In this document: positions 37,823 through 49,800 of the stretch, one piece after another
Layout: each line of letters opens with the position of its first letter
Numbering within the stretch: the first letter of the stretch is position 1
Assembly (NCBI GenBank): GCA_007922225.1
Contig: ML680037.1
Coordinates: forward strand, 4,384,876-4,448,875
DNA length: 64,000 nucleotides
Direction: 5' to 3'
From: Emydura subglobosa
Lineage: Eukaryota > Chordata > Testudines > Chelidae
The notes under the pieces: generated by a model
Seen by the model: only the letters and a program-made list of their open reading frames with translations
Told to the model about the DNA's origin: nothing
The model's database searches: none
Translations under genes and position numbers: made by a program

Positions 37823-40800
37823 CTCCCCGCAGGTACAGAATGCCCCCCGGGGGAGCTGGGATCGCTGGGACCCCTCCTGCCCTGTGAAGGTGGGAGGGGG
37901 GGTGTGCAAATGCAGACTTGGCCCTCAGGCACCAGAGACCTGTGGTATGCCACTGAATAACAGCCTTGCTGAATTCCATTTTGCTGAGGTCCTTATCGGC
38001 CCTGCTGGTGCTCTCACTGCTAGGGGAGGTGACTTGGAACAAAGCAACCAAGAGATGCTTTTTTTTTTTTTTTTAAATAATGAAATTTATGTTCTTGTAT
38101 GTTGTAGTGTAGGTGTTAAGGCTTGTTTGGGGAAAAGAGAGAGTTAATGCCTGGAGGTTCACGTGGGTGTTTCCTGAAAGATCTGAGAAGTAAATGACTT
38201 TTTGGGGAGTCTGAGAGTCCATGGATTTTTCTTTTTCTCATTTAGAGAAGGTTCCCCCCTTTTAACAAATATGGGAAAACTGTGTTTCTGACTTCCTTTC
38301 TCCTCTACCTTTCCTTTCCTTAGATCAATTGACATAGCTCTTTTATTTAATCCTGTCTTGATTAGAGTTGGGGGTCTTTCCATCTCTGAAAGACTTCCCA
38401 AGGTAATGGACTTCCATGGTAAGATAGGGCTAAGGAAGAAGTTGCTTGCTAATTTCCACTGACATAGGCGGATATGAGAGAGAGTGTCTGGGGGTGTTTT
38501 TCCCCCTATAAAGCCTAGTCCTTTCTCATGTATAGATGATGTACTGGCTGGATTTAGGGCTGGTCTACAGTACAGAGTTTTATTGACAAAAGTCAGCTTT
38601 TGTTGACAAAACAGTGAAGGTGTACACAGTGAAAGGCTTCTCCCACTCATGTAACTCCCCTGTTATGCTGACATAATAAAACCATCTCAACAAGAGGTAT
38701 AGGGCTTATGTTGGCATAGTCAGGGCGATGCACTGTGTAGACGGTGAGTTCCTTACATCGGCTGTTGGCTGTCATTCTTGTCACTTTCATGACTCTGCTG
38801 GAAACATGAGATGGACAAGAATGCTGGACAACTAGACCCTAGGTGACCCCTGCTCCACTGGAGAGCTCAGAGGCTTCCCCCAGCTCCTGGCAAGGAATGG
38901 GAAAGGGAGAAGCCCTTGGCAGCTTCTCTCAGGGGGAATCGGGAGCAGGGGCTGCCAGCAGAGCTGAGACACCAGAGTCTCAGCTGTCCACGCTGCCCCC
39001 TTAGGTCAGTGGAAGCACTACCCAAGGAGGGTAGTGTGGCCATCATCCACTGCAGTAATTAATGTGGTGGCTGTATGTCGACCTAACATAGGTCGACTTA
39101 TCTTTGTAGTGTAGACAAGGCCTTAGTTCATGCAGATCTTATGGGGAAGGGGTTACACTAAGCACATGGACATCAAATTTTCAGTGTTATTACCTCTTCA
39201 ATAGAGGTCAAACTAATTGATCCCTTCTGACCTTAAAGTCTGAGTCTAAATCTTAAGATAATGGCACATTATTAAATGCTCATGCTGCATATCTAAGATA
39301 TAAAAAGTATGACTATCCAAAGCTTACCTCGTGGATCTCAGGTACACACGTGTATTTTGGCAGCTTTCTGTGGCAATAATAATTTGTGTTAAGGCAGGCT
39401 ACAAGGTCATTCTCCTTAATTGTTCTTGCAACCTTCTCAGCCACTCCCTTCTGGTGAACAAGAAACTGTGTTTGGGAGTTGATCCAGAGTTCAAACTCTG
39501 CCTTACAAAGGGTGTGTGTATTGAGGGAGTGAATGGTGTGTGGCATGCCCTGCATATGGGTTAAACAAAAAACATGTATATTGTGGTGTGTGTGTGCTCT
39601 CAGAGTTCAGTCTCTCTCTGATTTTGACGAATGCTTAGATGATACATATCACCAGTTAGATGTAGAAGAGCTACTTCCTCCTGAACCCAGGAAACTCACC
39701 TATGGCGGGGCAAAGTGAATAAGAGGTACTGTTCCAATGCAAAGCAGCTGCGACTACTGCTTTTTGTGGAGCTCTGTTCCTGGTTCCCCCACACTGATCT
39801 CACAGCTGTGTTGGAGAAAGATAGGGAGGATGGATAAGACTCCCATCAGCTGCAGAGGTTTCAGGGAGGAAAAACTTTAAAGATAATTATTGTTGCCCTT
39901 TTAACTGAAAACATCACAGGGCTTGTAATCTACTCTTGTACAATGTTTGACTCTTTATTACTTTCAGGATCAAATTAAGATAGATGTAAACAACTGTGAT
40001 ATTATCAAATACATTAGTACAAATAATGCTGCATTGATAGGCAGGGTGGGGACCCTGGAAAAATAGGGTGTCCAAACACCAAGCAAAATGCTGTGCAGAG
40101 GGAGATAATCCTACACATCATTGACAAAATTTCTATATTAAGAACTACTGGGTGAAAAATTGATCCAGTTATGCATACACAAAGGGTTTTTCATTTATCT
40201 TGAGGCAAGAAGGCTTGCAGGCCAGGGACACTTTAGAATTCTGTTAGTTGTTTTTAAGTCCCAGTGACTGTGTATCATTTTCAAAATAACTTAAAAATCA
40301 TGTAATCTGTCCTAATGTTGCTTGTGAGACTCAATCCTAGAGACTAAGATTTAAATCTTTGAAAGAAGATTTAACCAAAATTGGTGCTCTGTTAGAAATA
40401 TTGTATCCAGCAAATTTTTGTATTCTGTATGACAACAAAAAGTTTCTGTATTACAGTGAGTTTCCTTATCTTCTGTTTTCAAAGTTTAAATTGTCGTGCA
40501 GACTTGTGAAAAGGCAAAGTCATGTAACTGCTCTTCTAGCTCTCTGGGCTTTGTTTACTCTTGAATCAGATCTAGCACTGATACAGCACTTGATCTGTTT
40601 CTAATGGAGAAGAATTCTACTTTAAACAATGTAGGAAATTATTGCTTTGGGGCAAACAATGAGACTTCCTGCTCTGGTCAAGAAAACACACCTTCCCATT
40701 GTCCTTCTCTGTCATGTCACTGAATGTTCGTTCTCTTCAAAAGTATTGGTAATTGCTACTATGGTAACAAAACAAAAACATGATGTAGCAGCTATTCTCA

Positions 40801-43800
40801 GTGTTTCATATGTGAATTCTACTCGTTTAGTAAACTACTGCAATTTGAGGACTCTTGCTGATTTAAGGCTACACAAAACAATCTGTTCACTGTGTGGTCC
40901 TCAAGGGTGGGGTGTCTAACATTTTTGGGGCATAGGGGATAATCATCACTAGAATCAGCCAGTGCAAAAAGATAATGTATTAGTACTTAATGACTGCACA
41001 ATTAACTTCTGTAGCAAGAGGTGAATTTTTTGGAACTCTTGGGGATCTGGTTATAATTGAATTACTTTCTTATGTTGCAGAGCAGCTAGACAAAGTCTCT
41101 CCTGAACTAGCTCTTGCTCTGTATTTGGAATTTTAGTGGTCATGCCATGTGATTTGGGGCTGACAAGTTCCCCAGGTGAAAGTTTAGGGAGATGGGAACA
41201 AGGCAAGGTGCAGAAAGGGAGGCACAGATCAACCAAGGATTTAAAAAGGGAGCTGCTTTCCAGGGTAGTGGTTTGACTTGTTTTTTTTTTGGGGGGGGCC
41301 CCCCGCCCCGGGAGTGAACTACTTGGAACTTGTTATCTCTGCTTGCTCTGTCCCAGGTAAACAAGACTTATGTGAACATTGTAAATAAATAAATGGGAAT
41401 AAGAAATACCCTGAATCTTTGCTACTAACTTCATTTCTAAGGAGTAACAGGCATACTCCAAAGTCCCAATACCACTACTTCTCAGGAAGGGACAACAGTA
41501 AGTTTCTGACTACTTGTTTATGTCCCCTGAAACCCAGGGATAGGAGTCACCTTGGAATGTGGCTCCAACCCATTCTTATAAAGTCTCACATAATCAAATT
41601 GCTCCTGGAGCTGAAGCTTTCAGGAAAAAACAAATATCATGAGACTAGTGATAAAATTGTGAAAGTCAGCAACCTTGGATAAACTATGTTTCCTATTGGG
41701 ACAACTTATGAAAATCCTCTTGGAGTTTTCTCCCAAGAATTCCTGTGTGGCTTTTATCGCGGGAGGGGGTGAATTGAGTCTAAAAAAGTTTTAAGAGTAA
41801 CTTGAATAGAACCTGCTAGTTTGTTCCCTGTTAAGTCTACAGGACTTTTCTATATTGAAGTCTGAAGGGGTGGCTATTTATAAATATTAGGCAGTAATTA
41901 TAGCTACGTGTCACAATTAGTAGGTAAGAAAAAGAAATTGTAAGAGAGGCAAAATTATACTGAATTAGGGAAAAAAATCTGAAAATGAGATGTAATAGGC
42001 TGTGGAACAGTGTCTCTCAAAGGAAGTAGTGGTGGCCCCATTGCCTTGGGATTTACAAAAATAGCCTGGACAAAACACTAAAAAATGTGCTGCTGAGAGC
42101 AATCCTGTATTGTCAGGGGGATTGAACTAACTCAGGAGATAAACCTGGTGACTTTGATTTCTAACTCTTGTGATGCTAGCATGCCACTTATTAGTTAAAA
42201 TTAAAAAAAAAAAAAAAAGGTAGTTGTCCCTTTTATTTAAGATTACGTAAAAATGAAATGCATTTTTCTCATTTTATAATATTGAAAATGAATACAGGCA
42301 AACTGGGAGGCAAGGGAGAGAAGGAACATAAGTCATGGCAGTTAGACCTACATTTCTTCCATTTTACAAGTCATAGTGCAGTTTATCCTTCCTTTGTCTT
42401 CAAAATACAAGCACTGGTTGGGGGGGGGAGGGGAATGCTTTAGAATGGCATAGGAACATCTATTGAGCAAAAGCTATTGTAAGTGGCATATGTTTGATCT
42501 TTAACTTTGTGTTTCTTTGTCCTAAACACTTAATTTCTCCTTAACTAACAATAATGCAGGTGATTGGTGTCCTTTTTGTGCATCATTTAGTTGCTCACCT
42601 TGTTGCCATCACCATTGACCCAGCAGATCAAAATGTGCTGACCAAGAAAAACTACAGCAGTCCCATGCCAGTCTTTGATAGAAGCAGGCATAAGCACGTC
42701 ATTCAGAACCAGCACTGTTATCTCTGTGAAGTTGATGTGTAAGTTATGCAATACAAACATACCAAAAAGATCAGGGTTTTTTGGTTTAAATCCAGACACA
42801 CATTCTATTTTTCTTTACTCTTGTGAAGTCATCTTCCTGCTGGCCAGGTTGGAGAGATACAGACCTATCAGTAAGAAATTTGTGGCTTTGACTTAGCACT
42901 GCCTATGGTTGAGATTGCCTGGCAATACTCATGATAAGATCCTGTTTTCAGTTGTTTTAACTCTGGCAAACTTTACCTTTCAGGCTGAAACTTTCCATAC
43001 CAGGGGTTTGTTCCAGGGTGATTTTAATGTTTCAGCTAAAATGTATTCACTGTTTCTGAAAACAAGATCAGGGGAAAACACATTGTGTTGTCCATTTTAT
43101 TTAGGAGAAAAATTCTCAAAACCATTTTGCTGAGAAGCCGTAGCACGTCCAGCCTTTTGGAGCAGGGACTTGAAATCTGGCAGGAGGGTTGCTCTGGGAT
43201 GTGCTTTTTGCCATCCCTGTGAAAATGAGCCCAAATCTGGCCAAGTTACATGCTTCTAAATAATCTCTGTTTGCAAACACTGAGTGGAGACTTGTCAGAG
43301 TTTGGCAGTTAAATTCCCAAAGAGTCTGTCTGTGCTGAGCATACTCCATCTGCTAACAGTTCCGTCCTGCTGCCAGTGCTCCCCTTGCTGGTACAGCCAG
43401 AGAAATCCTGAATAGAATGCAGGGGATGAGGAACTGTTGTGGGGTGGGATGGGCTATGTGCCTTGGGCTGCTTGTGATTTGTTCTGTATGATATCTAACC
43501 TGTTACAATACACCAGACTGCCTGTTTTTCCATAAGTGTGGCCTGTTTTACTGACTAATTCTGATTCCATTTTATTTATATCTTTTTGTTTTTTAGAGGG
43601 CCAAAAGCCAAACACTGTAGTGCCTGTAATAAGTGCATTGCGGACTTCGATCACCACTGTAAATGGCTCAATAACTGTGTGGGAGGCAGAAATTACTGGT
43701 AAGCCAATATGGGCTAGCTTTAAACATATTGATTGTCCATGAAGAAATCAATGGGAGCTAAATGTACTTCACAATGAGCAAGATGCTTTTCCCACCTGCC

Positions 43801-46800
43801 TCCTTTGAAGACATTTAACTGCTTGGCAAGGATTGGCTGATTTGCAGTGAATGTTCCTTTATCAGCAGCCTTTTATTCAACAGTAGAAAAGTGAGGTCAA
43901 GCTAATGACTCCTCTCTGGGAAATCAGTTTTAAATATATCCCTTTCCTCCCCCATATGGCCCAGACACATCCAGTTTTTACTGTTTGCAGTTTGTTTCTA
44001 ATAAGTAAGTCCATTGTAAAAATCTGCAAGCTAGTGATGAATATATCTAGTCAGGATACCTATTACCAGATATATGTTCCCTGACCAATTTGAGAGTTAA
44101 TTCTTATCTTTAACTGATTATTATGCAAGTTTTGATCTTTGAATTAAATAAAAAAGTGTCCTTGGTTGGTATCGTTTGACCCGTACTAAGTGTATTGTTC
44201 CTACCTTGTAACAAATAAAACCTTGTTTTTAAATATTTCTTTTATTGTACTAAAGGCATTTCATTTTTATTCAAATTTGAAAAAGAATATAATAAAGAAA
44301 TGTCCAATAAAAGAAAAGAAGAAATTATACTGCATAGCACAGAGCGAATAAAAAAATGCATAAAATACTAAGTAGAAGTTTCCATGCCTAATTATATCTT
44401 GTAAGGAAGGTAAAAGAGACTCAAGCAAACCCATGTGATATTTCTTTTACCAAAGCCCCCTTGTTTTTGAATTCTTCATGCCAGTGTTCAGTTTGTAAAG
44501 CAGCTAACAATTGGTCATGAGGAATGCAGTTGTAAAGTGAGTACCTGCTACCTATTCTTTGTATATATAAAGATGATGTGAGCACTTACAAAAAGAATAG
44601 AACAAAATGTCAGCTTCTTCAGCCTCTGAATATGATTTATGATGAAAACTCTGTAAATTCTTCTTTGCATTTAAAATGCCACAAGCTGAATGGGAAAGAA
44701 GAGTAACAAAAGGAGTGTGAGCGGAAAATGGAATATGACTAAAGAGTCTGTTTGTAGTGAAGCCACAATAACTCAAGTGATTCTTTGTTTTCCAAAGCTT
44801 TATAACCGAGAATGAAAATGAGAAGTAGGTGAAGTTCTTTAGTGTATGTTAGAGAGATGAATGGGGGCTAGATTTAGAGGGATATTTTTTAATTTGGTTG
44901 GTGGGTGGAACAATCTCTTGGCCTTGCCCATTATACTGGCTTTTAGTAGCAAATGGCTCTGGGGTAGAAGCTTCCAATCCCATGGTATAATGGGTGTTGT
45001 GAATGGCCTGAGAATCATTGGGTGGGAAAAGGTCTTATGGCCACGCATAACATACCGTGGTGGGATACACCCCATGGAGACAGATTGGGGATCTATTGGA
45101 AGGCAGTCAATGTATTAGAGATTTAGATTGTATGATTTGATACACATTTTGAAGAGGCTTTTGTTGCAGGAATGGTTTGTAGAAAGTCTGTCTTGTGGGT
45201 CTTTGCCTGTGCACCCGGCTGCAGTAACTATGCCCATGTATCGCACTCTTTGTGTTGGAGTCAGAGGCTTATTCTTCTGGTGATTCCAGGGCCAATGTGA
45301 ATGATATTTCAAGAGGGATTTGAGATGTCACATGTACCATGACATCCATAGGACTGTCCCATATGGCTTTTGTTACTAAATTTAAAGCTAGCTTGCTTTG
45401 GCTTTGATCTCTGATTTGGAGGGGATGGGGATGGTAAATACACTTTTTTTCTGATGTTCAGTGTTCTCATTTTGGTTTGGCATCAAGGCTTTACCCGTTG
45501 CACTCTCTGGAGTAGTGGAACCATTTTGTTTGCTTAACTACAAAGGCAGATGGCCCAATAGGGTTTCAAAGCTCTTTAAGGGAGAATATTCAATATTATT
45601 GCATGTGGGCTATTCTTTCAGTAATCTGGTTAGACTGGTAGTCCTCTGCTGTCAGCATGGTTGTTCTAATACTGCATCCTCCTCCTGGGTCAATCTTCAG
45701 GCAGCCTGTGACAGAGATAATCGAAAGAGAAGAGCAGAAGGCTGAGTGCTGGTGACAGAAATCAAGCTCCAAATCTGATTGATCATATCATAAATCACCT
45801 TTGAAGTCTTATGCAATGGCTGTAATGGAGACAGTTTTCTTTTCTTCCATCATAGCCCCTGAAATTATAATTGGTAGCACTGGTTCCCTTGGCACAGTAC
45901 AATACAGAGTATCTGTTTTCATCTATGGAAGTTCTATTCTGTTTGGTTCCTTCTTGGCTAACTTACAAATTTGTCTCTTCTGTTCCAATGGCTTTAGTTA
46001 TTTGAGAAACATGAGCTATCAGGTTTAAACATCTGGGTGCTGAAGGCAGGTAGTGTTTGGTGAGCAGCCAAAAATGCTGAAATTCATACCATTAGACCAT
46101 CAGAGTCCAATTATTTATTTGATCTTCAGTGGATGCCTAAAGTCAGATGTTTTTACACAGGCTTTTGCCTGAGAAGGTGGCCTATGGGGAGTGGTGGGAG
46201 TTAAGTGTTCATTTGTGTGTGGGGGTGGGGGAATTGATGTAATTTCATACTTGTATTTTTAACTTAAAAGATAAATGTATTATTCTTTTAAATCAGGGAA
46301 AGTCCATAAAAGCTTCATTTCTGTAACACCTAGTCATTCTCTGAGTGTAGTACACTCTCACCCCCACACAGGGACTCACTCGCTCTCCCTAGCAAACGCC
46401 TCCCAGGGACCCCCCCTCGCGGTGGCACGCCACTGTACCCCCAGACCTCCACCCCCACACATGGACCCACTTGCCTTCCCTGGCAAATACCCCCCAGGGA
46501 CCCTCCCTCCTCAACCTCCCAGGGATCCCCTCCACCATGGATAGCGTCCCCCTACCCACATATCCCCCCGTACGCCACTGTAGTCCCCAGACCTCCACCC
46601 CCACGCATGGACTCACTCGCCTTCCCTGGCAATGCCTCCCAGAGACGCTCCCTCCACGCTGGATAGCGTTCCCCCCCCCATACCCTCCTGCAACCCTCAA
46701 GCCCCACACCCCAGCCCCTCCCACGGGCCACAGCTCATTCTCGATCAGCCCCCATTCCCTCCCACTGCGTGTCATCCCCGGATGCTGTATTGCTGTGCTT

Positions 46801-49800
46801 TTTGAACCTTGATATTGCTTTATTGTTTTGTGCTTAAACATTTCCTAATAAAACGTTTTAATTTTGTTTCTCTTACATACATAGGTTTTTCTTCAATGCT
46901 GTTGCCTCTGCTGTTCTTGGTGTCTTCCTCCTGATATTGGTGATCCTGTATGTCTTCATCCAGTACTTTGTGAATCCAGCAGAACTACGCACAGCACCTC
47001 AGTTTGAAAGTATTTTTCCACTGACTTAAAATATATGTACTTTTTATAGTTTATCTAATGGTACTGCTCTCCGAAATCCATTTATGTATACACTTAATTG
47101 AAAGAAGATATCACTAGGACTTCTTGGTCAGAAGACTGTTGGTTGACACTAATTCAGTGCTGGGAGGATGCTGTGTTGTTGTCATTCTTCAGATGAGAAA
47201 TTAAACTAGTTCTGCCTCTCTCTTGTGGTTTTCTTGGTGAAAGTTAGATTTCATATTCTTTCCCAAGATTAGGGAATTTAACCCATGTGTGTGTAGACCA
47301 CCATATTCCTGACCTGGTTTTTAATAAAACAAGTCCCTGTATATGGTAGAATTCTGGGTCCAAACAGTGGCTGCTGTGTTTGCCTATGTAACCAACTAAC
47401 TTACTGTGTAAAGCATCTGACTTTAAACTGTTGATCTTCATTGCAAAAGTTTTACTGCATACACATCTTTTGAGTGCCCACAGATACAAGAAGTAATTGC
47501 CTCTGATCACCCATTATCACTTCCTACTCAATACATGTAATTAGGCTTCAAGTACCCTGTTTTCATCTACCCCCCCAATATTGTCACTTCCCTTGGATAT
47601 GTATATGTGGCCTCCTATATATGTTGCCTCCTGTACATCTCCATCACTTGCATCTGAGGAAGTGGGCTGGAGCCCACGAAAGCTTATGCCTGCAGAAATT
47701 AAATTTGTTAGTCTTTAAAGTGCTACAGAACTCTTGTTTGTTGTTTTTACAGATATGTAGAAAGACTATGTAAAGTAAAAATACTTTTAAACATCCTTAA
47801 ATTACTCAGATATGCTCTTAAAGATGTTATATTTAAAAAGGTATTTATCTCAATTTTTCTGTCTTCCATAACACTGGAAATGGAGATTTCTTTACACATA
47901 AGGCTATTTTAAATGGTTTTCTACATAGTTGTTCATTTTAAGTAAATTCAGAGATGTGTGACTTCTAGACTTCCAGAAATTCTTTGGGAATATGGGGAAG
48001 ACAAGCCAATCTGCCACTTATTCAAGTGAGGGTTTGCATCAAAGTGTGATGCAAAGCTTCCCTGTGTAGCTCTTTTAGTTACACCCTGATCTGTAATACT
48101 TTCCTACCGTTCCACTTCTAAGGTTCTCTTTGAGCAGGATGTAATTGTGCCACATTTAGCCAGAGCTTTGTGAGGTGGGTCTGGATCAGACTGCCAGATT
48201 GGAGACTTGAACCAAGATGTGAACCCAGGTTTCCAGAAGTGCTGGGCCTGTGACTTAGGGTAAAATTTTCAGAAGCACCTCTAATTTCCATTTTTTCAAA
48301 AGTGATTAACTATGTAGGCTCCTAAATCCTGCTGACTGCCAATGAGACTTAGGTTCCTAATTCACTTAGCTGCTTTTGAAAATTTTGCCCTTAGTCTTAC
48401 ACTCCTCCCACACTCTTCCCTGTCCCCAACCTTCAGTTTTTTGAGGAACCATGAATAGTCCAAGTAAACAGAGCTAGGAAGTATATTTATCCTTTTGGTT
48501 CGGTCTAGAAGTAGGTTTTTAAATCAAAACAAATAAGAGGTGAATAGCCACATGCAAAGAAGAGACAAAAAGCCCAGTTGCTAAGAGAGAGTACTTGAAC
48601 TGTAGGAAAGACCGTGGGTAGCTTGGTTTTGCCTATTTCCATTACCAGAAGGATGAAGTGTTTTATTTTCTGCTTTTACTTTGCCCTGGTAGGAGTCAGT
48701 GGAAACAACACATGGTTGGCCTTTCTTCCTGTGGCTCCTGCAGAGACTACAGCAGCTGGACTCCTGGTTGTGGCGGTGATCACTGTGCTCTTGGGAATTG
48801 CATCGCTCCTGCTACTGGGACACTTGCTGATATTTCATCTTTACCTCTGTACGTAATGTTTCTCTGTAAGCAGGTGGGCCATGATTGTTTCATGAAAATC
48901 CTCCTCTGTCTGTTGCAATCAACACCCTGTAAAGGTTTCATCTTTTAATTTGTTTTAGATATCTATAAACCCAAGTATGGAAAACTCCAGCCTCACTGGC
49001 TGAAGCTTGTTTAGATATAAGCAACTGAGAGATATAATGGAAAGTGTTAGGCAACTCCACCCACAATAATACAGCACGTTTCGCATGTGCAAAGGTAGTT
49101 TGGCCTGGAAATTTACCAATAACAGAAAAAGATAATGATCTGAATTAGCTTAATTACCAAGAGAGAACATCATCCCTGGGGAAGATTTCTTGGAAACGAC
49201 AATCCTATGTACCAAATGAAATGTATAATGCAAAATGCTTCCTATAAAGCAAAAAGAAATTGTTCTGCTTCTTTTTAGAGGATTTAAAGAGGGATCAAGG
49301 ATTCAAAACCCTTTTTTTGGCATTTAATATTTTAAAATCAAGTTTGTATGTCTTTCTTAAAGATATGATAGTTCAGCCAGAAATTATGGGCTTGATGCAT
49401 GAATTATGGGGTGAAATTATATGGTCTGTGACTAGATAATCATAGTCCTTGCTAGCCTTAAGATCTATTAATCTACAAATATATATTTTTCATGTAGCTA
49501 ACTATCTTTCAGTAGCTTTCTTTGGTCAACATTGGACCAAAATTTGTAATCTTATTTGCATGTTTGATATGCAACATTCAGAAGTGTTGGAAAAATATTT
49601 TTTTAGTATTTGTTTTTTATGTTTAATTCTCCACTGCTTTGGTGGGTATGCATAGAAGTTCACTAATAATAAAATGCAAATGCATCCAAGTTATGTTTTG
49701 AGGTACCTTGAAGTAGAAAGCGTTTATATGCCACTGGGGGGGGGGGAGAACATCTAGAGTATATTCAGTGCATCACTTAGAGCGTCCTCCTGACATTACA

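Larger units (their letters stand above)
33502..42559. other. ZDHHC11: ZDHHC11 intron between coding exons 1 and 2
   Basis: 9,058 bp. Contains a CR1 fragment (34520-34870), Harbinger-like elements (36176-36465, 38557-39122), the GC-rich hAT element (37301-37955), a short GT run at 35369-35387 and a T/G/C homopolymer junction at 41281-41311. No other exon is supported. Confidence 0.8.
47010..48692. other. ZDHHC11: ZDHHC11 intron between coding exons 4 and 5
   Basis: 1,683 bp. Contains the repeat fragment at 47640-47757 and a Harbinger-like MITE at 48258-48390. Confidence 0.85.

Noticed and set aside
37275..38051. 258-codon minus-strand ORF, longest in the window
   Set aside because: It lies over the GC-rich hAT element and its (AC)n tract and reads low-complexity Pro/Gly with a Val-Cys repeat.
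46275..46841. ORFs of 113 and 150 codons on opposite strands
   Set aside because: They span the C-rich minisatellite; Pro-rich on one strand and Gly-rich on the other.
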